A stretch of DNA of 64,000 nucleotides, from the NCBI RefSeq assembly GCF_050176255.1, contig NZ_JBFXIE010000012.1. One strand, 5' to 3'. The notes below the pieces were generated by a model. The model was given only the letters and a program-made list of their open reading frames with translations. It was not told the origin of the DNA and searched no databases. The position numbers and the translations under genes were made by a program. This stretch comes from JBFXIE01 sp050176255 (GTDB taxonomy: Bacteria > Pseudomonadota > Gammaproteobacteria > Burkholderiales > Burkholderiaceae_C). Positions 53,512 to 62,825 of this stretch are shown in pieces (within the stretch, counting starts at the first letter, position 1; each line of letters begins with the position of its first letter).

Positions 53512-56307
53512 ATGAGCGACTCTAAAACCCTGGTGCTGGTGGATGGCTCCAGCTACCTGTACCGCGCCTTCCATGCCATGCCTGACCTGCGCGCCGTACC
53601 CGGCGATGCCGCCAGTGCGCCCACGGGCGCCATACGCGGCATGATCAACATGCTGCAGGCGCTCAAAAAGGAAGTGCGGGCCGACTATGCCGCCTGCGTG
53701 TTCGATGCCAGCGGCCCCACCTTCCGCGATGCGCTGTACCCCGAGTACAAGCAGCACCGCGCTCCCATGCCCGACGACCTGCGCGCGCAGATCTCGCCCA
53801 TTCATGAGGTGGTGCGGCTGCTGGGCTGGCCGGTGCTGTGCATCCCGGGTGTCGAGGCCGATGACGTGATTGGCACCCTGGCCGCGACGGCGGCGCGCCA
53901 GGGCATCGAGGTGATCGTGAGCAGCGGCGACAAGGATCTGGCGCAGCTGGTCAACGAGCACATCACCATCATCGACACCATGAACGGCAAGCGCCGCGAC
54001 CTGGCCGGGGTGCAGGCCGAGTTCGGTGTGCCCGCGCGGCTGATGGTCGACTTTCAGACCCTGGTGGGCGATCAGGTGGACAACGTGCCCGGCGTGCAAA
54101 AGGTCGGCCCCAAGACGGCCGCCAAGTGGCTGCAGGAATATGGCTCGCTCGACGGTGTGGTGGCCAGCGCCGACAAGATCAAGGGCGTGGCCGGCGAGAA
54201 CCTGCGCAAGGCGCTGGACTGGCTGCCCACGGGCCGGCAGCTGCTGACCATCAAGACCGATTGCGACCTGAATGGCTGGGTCGATGGCCTGCCTTCGCTC
54301 GACGCCATCACCGTTGGCGCGCCCGATGCGCCCCGGCTCAAGGACTTTTACGAGCAATACGGCTTCAAGGGCCTGGCGCGCGCCCTGGGCGATGCCGCAT
54401 CACCCGCAGCGGCGCCAGCCCCCGCTGTCGCCATGCCGGGCGAAAGCGGTGACCTGTTTGCCGACCACTCCGCCAGCCCCGTGGCCGAGGCTGCGCAGCA
54501 CCGTGCGGTGGTGTACGACATCATCCTGAACTGGACCGACTTCGACCACTGGCTGCAGCGCCTGCAAAAGGCCGATCTGGTGGCGCTGGACACCGAAACC
54601 ACCTCGATTGACGAAATGCGCGCAGAAATCGTGGGCATCAGTTTCAGCGTGCAGCCGGGCGAGGCGGCCTACATTCCGCTGGCCCATGCCGGGCCGGACG
54701 CTCCCACGCAACTGCCGCGCGATGAGGTGCTGGCGCGCCTCAAGCCCTGGCTGGAGGATGCGCGCCACAAGAAGCTGGGCCAGCACATCAAATACGACCG
54801 CCATGTGTTCGCCAACCACGGCATCGAAGTGCAGGGCTACGTGCACGACACCATGCTGCAAAGCTACGTGCTCGAAGTGCACAAGCCGCACAACCTCACC
54901 AGCCTGGCCGAACGCCACACCGGCCGCACAGGCATCAGCTACGAAGACCTGTGCGGCAAGGGCGCGCACCAGATCCCCTTTGCCCAGGTGCCGGTGGATA
55001 AAGCTGCGGCTTATTCCTGCGAAGACTCGGACCAGACGCTGGACGTGCACCTGGCGCTGTGGCCGCTGCTGCAGGCCGACGACAAACTGCGCGCCATCTA
55101 CGAACTGGAGATTGCCTGCAGCGAGGCGCTGTACCGCATCGAGCGCAACGGCGTGCTGATCGACGCGCCCACGCTGGCCGCGCAAAGCCACGAGCTGGGC
55201 CAGCGCATCCTGCAACTGGAAACCGAGGCCTACGCCATCGCCGGCCAGCCGTTTAACCTGAGCAGCCCCAAGCAGCTGGGTGAAATCTTCTTCGACAAGC
55301 TGGGCATGCCCGTGGTCAAGAAGACCGCTACCGGCGCGCGCAGCACCGACGAAGAAGTGCTGGAAAAACTGGCCGAAGACTACCCCCTGCCCGCCAAGCT
55401 GCTGGAGCACCGCAGTCTGGTCAAGCTCAAGGGCACCTACACCGACAAGCTGGCGCAACTGGCGCTGCCGCGCACCGGCCGCGTGCACACGCACTACGCG
55501 CAGGCCGTGGCGGTGACGGGGCGGCTGTCGAGCAACGAGCCCAATCTGCAAAACATCCCCATCCGCACGGCCGAGGGCCGGCGCATCCGCGAGGCCTTCG
55601 TGGCTCCCCCCGGCTGCGTGATCGCCAGCGCAGACTACAGCCAGATCGAGCTGCGCATCATGGCCCACATCAGCGGAGACCACGCGCTCTTGCACGCCTT
55701 CCACGCCGGCCTGGACGTGCACCGCGCCACCGCCGCCGAAGTGTTTGGCGTGGCGCTGGACCAGGTGACGGGCGAGCAGCGCCGCTACGCCAAGGTCATC
55801 AACTTCGGCCTGATCTACGGCATGAGCAGCTTTGGCCTGGCCAAAAATCTGGGCATCGAGAACAAGGCCGCCGCCGCCTACATCGACCGCTACTTTCAGC
55901 GCTACCCCGGCGTCAAGCAGTACATGGACGAGACCAAGGCCGCGGCCAAGTCCATGGGCTATGTCGAGACCGTGTTTGGCCGGCGCCTGTATCTGCCCGA
56001 AATCAACTCGCCCAACGGCCCGCGCCGCGCCGGTGCCGAGCGCGCTGCCATCAACGCGCCCATGCAGGGCACGGCGGCGGATCTCATCAAGATGGCCATG
56101 GTGGCGGTGCAAAAAGAGCTGGATGCCCACAAGCCCACCATCAAGATGATCATGCAGGTGCACGACGAACTCGTCTTCGAGCTGCCCGAGGGCGAGGTGG
56201 ACTGGCTGCGCAGCCACATCCCGCGCCTGATGGCCGGCGTGGCGGCGCTCAAGGTGCCGCTGCTGGCCGAGGTGGGCGTCGGCCCGAACTGGGACAAGGC
56301 CCATTGA
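53512..56307 (+). CDS. polA: DNA polymerase I
   Basis: A 931-residue DNA polymerase I for Okazaki-fragment processing and repair synthesis. Residues 1-300 form the 5'-3' exonuclease (LVDGSSYLYRAFHAMP, GVEADDVIGTLA, SSGDKDLAQLV). Residues about 340-530 form the 3'-5' proofreading domain, and its DTE metal motif (VALDTETTS near residue 356) is intact, so proofreading is probably active. The polymerase domain has DYSQIELRIMAHISGD near residue 708, the RRYAKVINFGLIYGMS O-helix and VHDELVFE near residue 882. The ATG at 53512 gives the normal N-terminus; the in-frame upstream stretch is not conserved-looking. Confidence 0.96.
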   Translation: MSDSKTLVLVDGSSYLYRAFHAMPDLRAVPGDAASAPTGAIRGMINMLQALKKEVRADYAACVFDASGPTFRDALYPEYKQHRAPMPDDLRAQISPIHEVVRLLGWPVLCIPGVEADDVIGTLAATAARQGIEVIVSSGDKDLAQLVNEHITIIDTMNGKRRDLAGVQAEFGVPARLMVDFQTLVGDQVDNVPGVQKVGPKTAAKWLQEYGSLDGVVASADKIKGVAGENLRKALDWLPTGRQLLTIKTDCDLNGWVDGLPSLDAITVGAPDAPRLKDFYEQYGFKGLARALGDAASPAAAPAPAVAMPGESGDLFADHSASPVAEAAQHRAVVYDIILNWTDFDHWLQRLQKADLVALDTETTSIDEMRAEIVGISFSVQPGEAAYIPLAHAGPDAPTQLPRDEVLARLKPWLEDARHKKLGQHIKYDRHVFANHGIEVQGYVHDTMLQSYVLEVHKPHNLTSLAERHTGRTGISYEDLCGKGAHQIPFAQVPVDKAAAYSCEDSDQTLDVHLALWPLLQADDKLRAIYELEIACSEALYRIERNGVLIDAPTLAAQSHELGQRILQLETEAYAIAGQPFNLSSPKQLGEIFFDKLGMPVVKKTATGARSTDEEVLEKLAEDYPLPAKLLEHRSLVKLKGTYTDKLAQLALPRTGRVHTHYAQAVAVTGRLSSNEPNLQNIPIRTAEGRRIREAFVAPPGCVIASADYSQIELRIMAHISGDHALLHAFHAGLDVHRATAAEVFGVALDQVTGEQRRYAKVINFGLIYGMSSFGLAKNLGIENKAAAAYIDRYFQRYPGVKQYMDETKAAAKSMGYVETVFGRRLYLPEINSPNGPRRAGAERAAINAPMQGTAADLIKMAMVAVQKELDAHKPTIKMIMQVHDELVFELPEGEVDWLRSHIPRLMAGVAALKVPLLAEVGVGPNWDKAH

Positions 56308-56410
56308 TTCCTCCGCCCCGGCGCCGCGCAGGCACGGGGGGCAGACCTTGGCGCAGGTGCGGGGCGGGCGCAGGCTCAAAAAGCCTTCGTATGCATCGTT
56401 GCTGCCTTCA

Positions 56411-57592
56411 TCAGCGCTCTTTGCTTTGCGCTACCTTTGGCTTGCCAAACAGCCAATACGAGGCCATGCCGAACACCACGCCCCAGAATGCTGCTCCCAG
56501 TCCGAACAGTGTCATTCCCGAGGCGGTTGCCAAAAAGGTGATGACCGAAGGCTCCACGTAGGCGTCTTCGCTCACGAGAATGCGAATGTTGGAGACGATG
56601 GCGCCGATCAGCGCCAGGCCCGCCAACGCCGCGATCAGTGCCGACGGGAATGCAGTGAACACCTGCACGATGGTTCCCGCGAAGGCCCCGCCGACGAGGT
56701 AGAACACGCCGTTGGCAATACCCGCGATGTAGCGTTTTGCGGGGTCCGCGTGCGCATCCCTGCCAGTGCACAGCGCGGCGGTGATGGCTGCCAGAACGAT
56801 GCTGATGCCGCCAAAGCACGCCGTCAGCAGCGATGCCAGGCCCGTCCCCGTTACCACGGCGCGCGACGGCACGCGATACCCCGCCAGCTGCAGCACGGCC
56901 ATGCCTGGCAGGTACTGTCCCGTCAGGCTCACCAGCACCAGAGGCACGGAGAAGCTCAGAAACACACCGATATTGAATTGCGGCGCGACGAACACCGGTC
57001 TTGCCAGTTCCAGTCCGAGGGCCTGCAAATGGGTCGTGCCCATGGCGAACGCGACGGCGAAGCCTGTCAGTGCCACGATGACGATGGCGTAGCGTGGCCA
57101 TAGCCGCTTGCTGACCAGGTAGGCCGCCAGCATGGCGAAGACGACGATGGGCATGTCCACGCTGGCGCGAAAGGCTTGGACCCCGAACTGAAACAGGATG
57201 CCAGCCATCATCGCCGCCGCAATGCCCCTTGGGATGAAAGCAACGATCTTCTCGAAATAACCCGTGACGCCAATTGCGATGACGATGACCGCGGCCGTGA
57301 GGTAGGCGCCTACCACTTCCGGCATCGAGATGTCGGGGAACAGGCTGAGCAGCAAGGCGGTTCCGGGAGCGGACCACGCCGTGATGACCGGCAGTTTGAG
57401 CCACCAGCTCAGCAGCAGGCCGCTGACGCCGGCTCCGATCGAGATGGCCCAGATCCAGGACGTCAGTTCAGCATTCGAGATATGGCCTGCTTGTGCAGCC
57501 TGGATGAAGATGACGAGCGGTCCGGCGTACGAAATCAGGACCGCCAGAAATCCGGCCACCCAGGCGGTCAGAGAACCCTGCTTGAACTCCAT
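56411..57592 (-). CDS. benE: Benzoate/H+ symporter BenE
   Basis: A 393-residue membrane protein of the BenE family with about 12 hydrophobic segments. The WLKLPVITAWSAPGTALLLSLFPD block near residue 65, read as WLKLPVITAWSAPGTALL, is the family signature. It should import benzoate, alongside the MFS-type BenK encoded at the other side of catC and pcaD. It is the last gene of the benzoate block, 115 bases after catC, with no clear ribosome site before its ATG. Convergent with polA. Confidence 0.92.
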   Translation of the reverse strand: MEFKQGSLTAWVAGFLAVLISYAGPLVIFIQAAQAGHISNAELTSWIWAISIGAGVSGLLLSWWLKLPVITAWSAPGTALLLSLFPDISMPEVVGAYLTAAVIVIAIGVTGYFEKIVAFIPRGIAAAMMAGILFQFGVQAFRASVDMPIVVFAMLAAYLVSKRLWPRYAIVIVALTGFAVAFAMGTTHLQALGLELARPVFVAPQFNIGVFLSFSVPLVLVSLTGQYLPGMAVLQLAGYRVPSRAVVTGTGLASLLTACFGGISIVLAAITAALCTGRDAHADPAKRYIAGIANGVFYLVGGAFAGTIVQVFTAFPSALIAALAGLALIGAIVSNIRILVSEDAYVEPSVITFLATASGMTLFGLGAAFWGVVFGMASYWLFGKPKVAQSKER

Positions 57593-57707
57593 CAGTGGCT
57601 GCCGGCTGAAAACAGGTTCTTCAGTGGGACGTCAAAGGCCGAAAGGCTGCCACCAAGGGCAGACCCGGCGATGGCGCCCCCACGCCCCATGCACATTGAA
57701 CGCCCGC

Positions 57708-57986
57708 TTACTTGATGGACGAGGGGTGTTTGGCCAGTGGCGTCACCGAAATCCTCATGAACGGGAACAGCGGCAGCTTGCTGAGCGTGTCGTGCAGTTC
57801 GTCGTTGCTTTCCACATCGAAAACGCTGTAGTTGGCGTACTCGCCCACCACGCGCCACAGGTGCGGCCATTTGCCAGAGCGCTGCAGCTCTTGCGAGTAG
57901 GCTTTTTCTTCGGCCTTGATGCGCGCAGCTTCTTCAGCCGGCAAAGTGGAGGGAATGTCAACAATCATGTGAACCAGGTACAGCAT
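57708..57986 (-). CDS. catC: Muconolactone delta-isomerase
   Basis: A 92-residue enzyme of the catechol branch of the beta-ketoadipate pathway, converting muconolactone to 3-oxoadipate enol-lactone. The MLYLVHMIVDIPSTLP start, KWPHLWRVVGEYANYSVFDV middle and LPLFPFM end are those of CatC; family members assemble as decamers. A strong AAAGGAG ribosome site precedes the ATG. It follows pcaD by 33 bases. catA and catB, which act just before, are not in the window. Confidence 0.95.
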   Translation of the reverse strand: MLYLVHMIVDIPSTLPAEEAARIKAEEKAYSQELQRSGKWPHLWRVVGEYANYSVFDVESNDELHDTLSKLPLFPFMRISVTPLAKHPSSIK

Positions 57987-58019
57987 GGGAGCTCCTTTGT
58001 GTGTGAAAAATGCGTGTGA

Positions 58020-58838
58020 TCAGGCCGCCGGGATGCTGGATATGAAGTCCAGCAACGCCTGGTTGAATGCCTGGGGCGCTTCCAGATTGGAGAGGTGGGA
58101 AGCAGGCACTACGGCCAGGCGTGCGCCTGGAATGCCGGCCTGCATGGCCTGGGCGTCGGCCACCGTGGTCACCGGATCGGACTCGCCCGCCAGCAGCAGC
58201 GTGGGTACGGCGATGCGGCCGATGTCGGCCCGCAGATCCGACGACGCAAGCGCCTCGCAGCACGACGCGTAACCTTCGGGATCGATGCCAGCGATTCCCT
58301 CCTGTGCTTGCTGCACGGTTGCAGGATGAGCGTGGATGAAGCCGTCCGTGAACCAGCGGCCCGGTGCGGAATTGGCCAGTGCCCGCATGCCAGCTGCGCC
58401 ACCGCTGCGCACCATGGCAGCGCGCTCGCGCCAGGCCGGCTCCGCGCCGATCTTTGCGGCGCTATTGCAGACCGCGATAGCGCTCAGGCGCGGGCCCGCA
58501 TGGATGCCCAGCCACAGCCCGGTATGGCCGCCCATCGATATGCCGCAGAACGCGGCGCGCTTGATCTGCAAGGCATCCAGCACGGCGAGTACGTCCTGGC
58601 CCAGATCATCGAAGCTGTAGGGGCCGGGCGTGACCGGGCTGCCGCCATGGCCGCGGGTGTCGTAGCGGATCAGCCGGTGGCCCGCAGAGAACGCAGCCAC
58701 CTGCGGCGCCCACATCTCCAGTGTCGTACCCAGGGAGTTGCTCAAAACCAGCGCCGGGGCTGTTTCATCGCCATCCACGGCCACCCTGAAGTCGCCGCGG
58801 GATGTTTTCAGTTGAAAGGCTTTATCGTTCACGTTCAT
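58020..58838 (-). CDS. pcaD: 3-oxoadipate enol-lactonase
   Basis: A 272-residue alpha/beta hydrolase that opens the enol-lactone to 3-oxoadipate. The nucleophile elbow is GISMGGHTG near residue 102, the oxyanion region is LSNSLGTTLEMW near residue 32, and the last motif PASHLSNLEAP provides the catalytic histidine. ATG at 58838 is chosen for its normal N-terminus, although no good ribosome site precedes it. Here the gene is linked to catC and not to the protocatechuate genes, so it may also be called catD; sequence alone cannot separate the two names. Confidence 0.9.
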   Translation of the reverse strand: MNVNDKAFQLKTSRGDFRVAVDGDETAPALVLSNSLGTTLEMWAPQVAAFSAGHRLIRYDTRGHGGSPVTPGPYSFDDLGQDVLAVLDALQIKRAAFCGISMGGHTGLWLGIHAGPRLSAIAVCNSAAKIGAEPAWRERAAMVRSGGAAGMRALANSAPGRWFTDGFIHAHPATVQQAQEGIAGIDPEGYASCCEALASSDLRADIGRIAVPTLLLAGESDPVTTVADAQAMQAGIPGARLAVVPASHLSNLEAPQAFNQALLDFISSIPAA

Positions 58839-58967
58839 TGCTTCGTTAAGGGAATGTGAGCCATGCTTCCTTCGCAGCCGCCAACCGGCTGCGGATTGCG
58901 ACACGGATGAATATAGAAGACATCACTGCACCCCCTTGACGTTTGTCATTGGCAGTCCATCGATGCC

Positions 58968-60323
58968 TTACAGGGAAGTGGCAGGTTGTGGGGCCGGTGC
59001 CACTGCATTGGCATTTGCAGGAGTACGGCCGTACCACAGGATAAAAAAGCCAATGGCGAGCGCCGCCACCAAGCCGGGCACAGCAAACACCAGGAAGTTC
59101 ATCTTCAGCGGCAAGGCGGCTGCGATCAGTGAGCCTCCCAGCAGAGGGCCGACGATGGCCCCCGTACGGCCGACGCCAGATGCCCAGCCCAGACCTGTAG
59201 AACGCATGGACAGCGGGTAGAACTGCGCCGTGTTGGCGTACAGCAGAATCTGGGTGCCGATGGTGGTGGCGCCGGCAATGGCGATCAGCAGATACAGCAA
59301 GGGCATGGGGCTGTTGAAACCCAGCAGCGCGATGGATACCGTGCCCAGCGTGAAGAAGACCGCCACCACCTTGGGCAGGCTGAAACGATCGCCCAGCCAG
59401 CCGCCCAAAATGGCGCCCACCACGCCGCCAAAGTTCAGCATGAGCAGGAAGGACAGGCTGGAACCCAGGCTGTAGCCCGCGTTGGCCATCAGTTTGGGCA
59501 GCCAGGAGCCCAGTGCGTACACCATCAGCAGGCAGCAAAAGAACGACAGCCAGATCATGAGGGTGCCCACCGTGCGGCCCTGTTTGAACAGGTCGAGCAG
59601 CGGCACGCCTGCGCCCTTGGCGTCGTGCTGAACCAGTTGCACGCCCGCAGGCAGCGGAGCGTATGGAGCCACCTTGCCCAGCATTTCACGCGCCTTGGCT
59701 TCCTGGCCCATGCGCAGCAGGAAACCCACGGACTCGGGCAGTTTCCACAGAATGAGGGGCAACAGTACCAACGGCACGGCGGAGGCAAAGAACATGGATT
59801 GCCAGCCATAGCGCGGCAGCATGTAGATGCCCAGGCCCGCGCACAGCACGCCGCCCAGCGAGTAGCCACTGAACATGATGGCGACCAGGGTACTGCGGGC
59901 CCGTTTGGGCGCGTATTCGTTCATCAGAGCCACGGCATTGGGCATCAGGCCGCCGCAGCCCAGGCCCGCGATGAAGCGGTAAATGCCGAACTCGGTCGGT
60001 GAGGTTGCAAAGCCGCACAGGAACGTGGCGACACTGAACAGCACGAAGCTGAGCGCCACACCCTTCTTGCGGCCGATGCGGTCGGCCAACGGACCAAACA
60101 CGAAAGCGCCGAACATCATGCCGAACAGCGCATAGCTGCCCAGGGCGCCGGCTTGCACCGGCGTCAGCCCCCATTCCTTCATCAGCACGGGCAACACTGC
60201 GCCATAGATGAACAGGTCGTATCCATCAAAAATGAGCAGCAAGCCGCACAGGCACATCACCATCCAGTGAAATCGGGTGAAGCGCGCGTTGTCGATGATC
60301 TGGTTGACTTCCAGCGTTTTCAT
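58968..60323 (-). CDS. benK: Aromatic acid/H+ symporter of the MFS (BenK/PcaK type)
   Basis: A 451-residue, 12-helix MFS transporter of the aromatic acid:H+ symporter (AAHS) family. The FDGYDLFIYGAVLP motif in the first helix holds the DGXD acidic residues of this family, and GPLADRIGRKKGV is motif A. Given its position between benD and pcaD the substrate is most likely benzoate (BenK), though muconate or 4-hydroxybenzoate transporters look alike. A CAGGAGACAAAC ribosome site precedes the ATG. Gaps of 172 bases to benD and 129 bases to pcaD show no gene. Confidence 0.87.
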   Translation of the reverse strand: MKTLEVNQIIDNARFTRFHWMVMCLCGLLLIFDGYDLFIYGAVLPVLMKEWGLTPVQAGALGSYALFGMMFGAFVFGPLADRIGRKKGVALSFVLFSVATFLCGFATSPTEFGIYRFIAGLGCGGLMPNAVALMNEYAPKRARSTLVAIMFSGYSLGGVLCAGLGIYMLPRYGWQSMFFASAVPLVLLPLILWKLPESVGFLLRMGQEAKAREMLGKVAPYAPLPAGVQLVQHDAKGAGVPLLDLFKQGRTVGTLMIWLSFFCCLLMVYALGSWLPKLMANAGYSLGSSLSFLLMLNFGGVVGAILGGWLGDRFSLPKVVAVFFTLGTVSIALLGFNSPMPLLYLLIAIAGATTIGTQILLYANTAQFYPLSMRSTGLGWASGVGRTGAIVGPLLGGSLIAAALPLKMNFLVFAVPGLVAALAIGFFILWYGRTPANANAVAPAPQPATSL

Positions 60324-60495
60324 GTTTGTCTCCTGTTTGTTGCCGCGGGGGCGAATGTCTCAGCTGATTCGTTCTAACGGTTGGCGCCACATCGCCACTG
60401 CGCTGATCTCCACGGCGCAGCCGGGCGTTTTGCAGGGTATGAGTCTTCTTGTTGGCGTGGCGGCGCAGGTATGTTTCATGGGTGTGGGCAGATGG

Positions 60496-61269
60496 TCAGC
60501 CGTTGTCCCCTCCCGCCACTGGCAGCACTGCGCCAGTGATGTAGGCAGCCTCGTCCGAAGCCATGAAAAGGATCGGCCCGACCTGATCCTCCAAATTGCC
60601 GTAGCGCTTGAAGAAGTTCGACTCGGTCACCTGCTGGACCGCCTCGCGCATCCACGCCTGTTCCTGCGCGCTGTCGCCGGCCGCGTTGCGCGGCACACGC
60701 CGCGGCGGTGCGTTGGTGCCACCTGGGGCGGTTGCCACCACCCGGATGTTGTGCGGCGCGTACTCCATCGCCAGGGACTGCGTCAGCGCGTTGACGCCGC
60801 CTTTCGCCGCCGAATACGGCACGCGGCGGATGCCGCGCGTCGCGTTGGACGATACGTTGACGATGGTGCCGCCACCACGCGCCAGCAGGTGGGGCAGCAC
60901 CGCGTGGCAGGCGTACAGGGTGGGCATCAGCGACCGGCGGATTTCGGCGTCGATCTGCTCAGGCTCGAACTCGGCATACGGGCGCATGCGAATGGCACCG
61001 CCAACGCCGTTGATCAGGATGTCGATGCCGCCGAACTTCCCGGCGGCAAAGGCCATTGCCGAACGTGCGCCTTCGTAGGTTTCCAGGTCGGCGACAAAGC
61101 CCGCGGTGTTGCCGCCCGGTGCCTCGGCCGCCACCTCGGTGACGAAGTCGGCACGATCGACCAGCACCACCCGCCCGCCCTCGGCAGCGGCGCGCAATGC
61201 AACGCCGCGACCGATACCCTGGGCCGCGCCCGTCACGATCAGGACCTTGCCTTCAAATCGTTGCGTCAT
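60496..61269 (-). CDS. benD: Benzoate cis-diol dehydrogenase
   Basis: A 257-residue short-chain dehydrogenase (1,6-dihydroxycyclohexa-2,4-diene-1-carboxylate dehydrogenase) that oxidises and decarboxylates the benzoate cis-diol to catechol with NAD. The GAAQGIGRG nucleotide motif is at residue 14, the NGVGGAIRM motif near residue 87, and the catalytic YSAAKGG near residue 151. The NAPPRR segment after the active site is typical of BenD. A GGAGCACAGC ribosome site precedes the ATG, 12 bases after benC. Confidence 0.94.
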   Translation of the reverse strand: MTQRFEGKVLIVTGAAQGIGRGVALRAAAEGGRVVLVDRADFVTEVAAEAPGGNTAGFVADLETYEGARSAMAFAAGKFGGIDILINGVGGAIRMRPYAEFEPEQIDAEIRRSLMPTLYACHAVLPHLLARGGGTIVNVSSNATRGIRRVPYSAAKGGVNALTQSLAMEYAPHNIRVVATAPGGTNAPPRRVPRNAAGDSAQEQAWMREAVQQVTESNFFKRYGNLEDQVGPILFMASDEAAYITGAVLPVAGGDNG

Positions 61270-61281
61270 GCTGTGCTCCGT

Positions 61282-62307
61282 TCAAGCCGCGGGCTGGTTG
61301 GGCGTGAACTTCTCGTAGTAGAAGTTCGCGGGCGTGATGCCTTCGGCCTTGAAGTGCTTTTGCACGGCCTCCACCATCGGCGGGGGGCCGCACAGGTACA
61401 CATCGACGTTGCCCGCATGCAGCACTTGCGCAGGCATGTGGTTGGTGACATAGCCCTGGCGTTCATGCGACGTCGCCGGGTCGGCCACGCAGGTGGTGAA
61501 GGTGAAGCCGGGAATGCGCTGGGCGTAATCCTGCAGCCGCTCCACCAGCACCAGATCCTGGTCGCGCGTCACGCCGTAGATCATGTGCACGGGGTGCGTC
61601 GTGCCTTGTGTGGCCAGCACCTCCAGCATCGACAGGAAGGGCGCCAGTCCCGTGCCGCCGGCAAGGAACAGCAAGGGACGCGTCACGGCGCGCAGGTAGA
61701 AGCTGCCCAGCGGGCCCGTCATCTCCAGCCCGCCGCCGGGCGCGCCGGACGTGGCACCCGCCAGCCAACCACTCATCAGGCCGCCAGGCACGTGCTTGAT
61801 CAGAAACTTCATGCGCTGCGCGCCCGGCGCAGAGCTGAACGAATAGGAGCGATGCTGGTTGCTGCCCGGCACGTTGATGTTGACGTACTGGCCTGGCAGG
61901 AACGCCGGAGCGTCCTGCGGCACGTCCAGCGCGAGCTCGTAGGCCGCGTCGCTGAACTGTGTAATGGCTGCGACCGATCCGCTGAACTGGGCCATGCCGG
62001 TCTTGCATGCGGTGGACGGCACGGGCACCGCGATCACGCAGTCGGACTTGGGCACCATCTGGCAGGTCAGCACCAGCCCCTCGGCCGCCTCTTGCTCGGT
62101 CAGCGCGTCTTCGATGTAGTCGTCACCCAGATCGTAGGTGCCGCTTTCGGCGCGGCACTTGCAGGTGCCGCACACGCCGTCGGAGCAATCCATCGGCAGG
62201 TTGATGCGGTTGCGGAATGCGGCGTCCAGCACTTTCTCGTTGGCACCGCAGTCCACGAAGCGGGTGACACCGTCCTCGAAGTTCAGGGCTATTCGGTAGC
62301 TGCTCAT
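61282..62307 (-). CDS. benC: Benzoate 1,2-dioxygenase reductase component
   Basis: A 341-residue electron-transfer protein that passes electrons from NADH to the BenAB oxygenase. Residues 1-95 are a plant-type [2Fe-2S] ferredoxin with CSDGVCGTCKC near residue 41 and a final cysteine in LTCQM; the middle is the FAD domain (HRSYSFSS near residue 153), and the C-terminal part is the NAD domain (LAGGTGLAPFL, DVYLCGPPPMVEAV). An AAGGAG ribosome site precedes the ATG at 62307. It follows benB by 17 bases. Confidence 0.95.
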   Translation of the reverse strand: MSSYRIALNFEDGVTRFVDCGANEKVLDAAFRNRINLPMDCSDGVCGTCKCRAESGTYDLGDDYIEDALTEQEAAEGLVLTCQMVPKSDCVIAVPVPSTACKTGMAQFSGSVAAITQFSDAAYELALDVPQDAPAFLPGQYVNINVPGSNQHRSYSFSSAPGAQRMKFLIKHVPGGLMSGWLAGATSGAPGGGLEMTGPLGSFYLRAVTRPLLFLAGGTGLAPFLSMLEVLATQGTTHPVHMIYGVTRDQDLVLVERLQDYAQRIPGFTFTTCVADPATSHERQGYVTNHMPAQVLHAGNVDVYLCGPPPMVEAVQKHFKAEGITPANFYYEKFTPNQPAA

Positions 62308-62324
62308 CGTGATCTCCTTATCCG

Positions 62325-62825
62325 TCAGATGTGATAAATGTCGATCACCTGGCGGATGTAGTCGTTCTTGAGAACGATCTTCTTGCGAGCGATCAGAAAG
62401 CTGCCCCCCACCTTGCGCAGCGTGGCGTACACCGTGCCGAAGAAGTGGTCTGTGACCTTGTACCGGTGGCTGAGGGTATGGAAGTTGTAGCGAATGTCCA
62501 CTGCGTCGGCACGCTCGGCCAGCACTTCCACATTGGTGAGCATGTGGTTGGTGCGCGGCTCGGGCATGGATGCGCTGGAGCGCTCGGTCTTGATGCGAAA
62601 CACCCGGTCTTCCAACCCGTTGCGGTTGGGGTAGTAAATCAGCGAGATCTGGCTTTGCGGGTCGTCGGTCAACTGGTCGTCGTCGTCCCAGGCCGGCATC
62701 CAGTATTCGGCGTCCTCGGCATACATTTCCAGCCAGGGTTCCCATTCGCGGTCGTCCAGATGGCGTGCCTCGCGGTAGAGAAAAGCGCAGATGGCGCCGT
62801 AGTTGGCTTGGTTTTCCTGACTCAT
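62325..62825 (-). CDS. benB: Benzoate 1,2-dioxygenase small (beta) subunit
   Basis: A 166-residue beta subunit of the benzoate dioxygenase oxygenase component, with the cystatin-like fold that gives the alpha3beta3 hexamer its frame. The FLYREARHLDDREWEPWLEMY and YHI-ending RKKIVLKNDYIRQVIDIYHI blocks (read in parts as REARHLDDREWEPW and KNDYIRQVIDI) are characteristic of BenB. Its ATG overlaps the benA stop by four bases and has an AAGGAG site inside benA. Confidence 0.95.
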   Translation of the reverse strand: MSQENQANYGAICAFLYREARHLDDREWEPWLEMYAEDAEYWMPAWDDDDQLTDDPQSQISLIYYPNRNGLEDRVFRIKTERSSASMPEPRTNHMLTNVEVLAERADAVDIRYNFHTLSHRYKVTDHFFGTVYATLRKVGGSFLIARKKIVLKNDYIRQVIDIYHI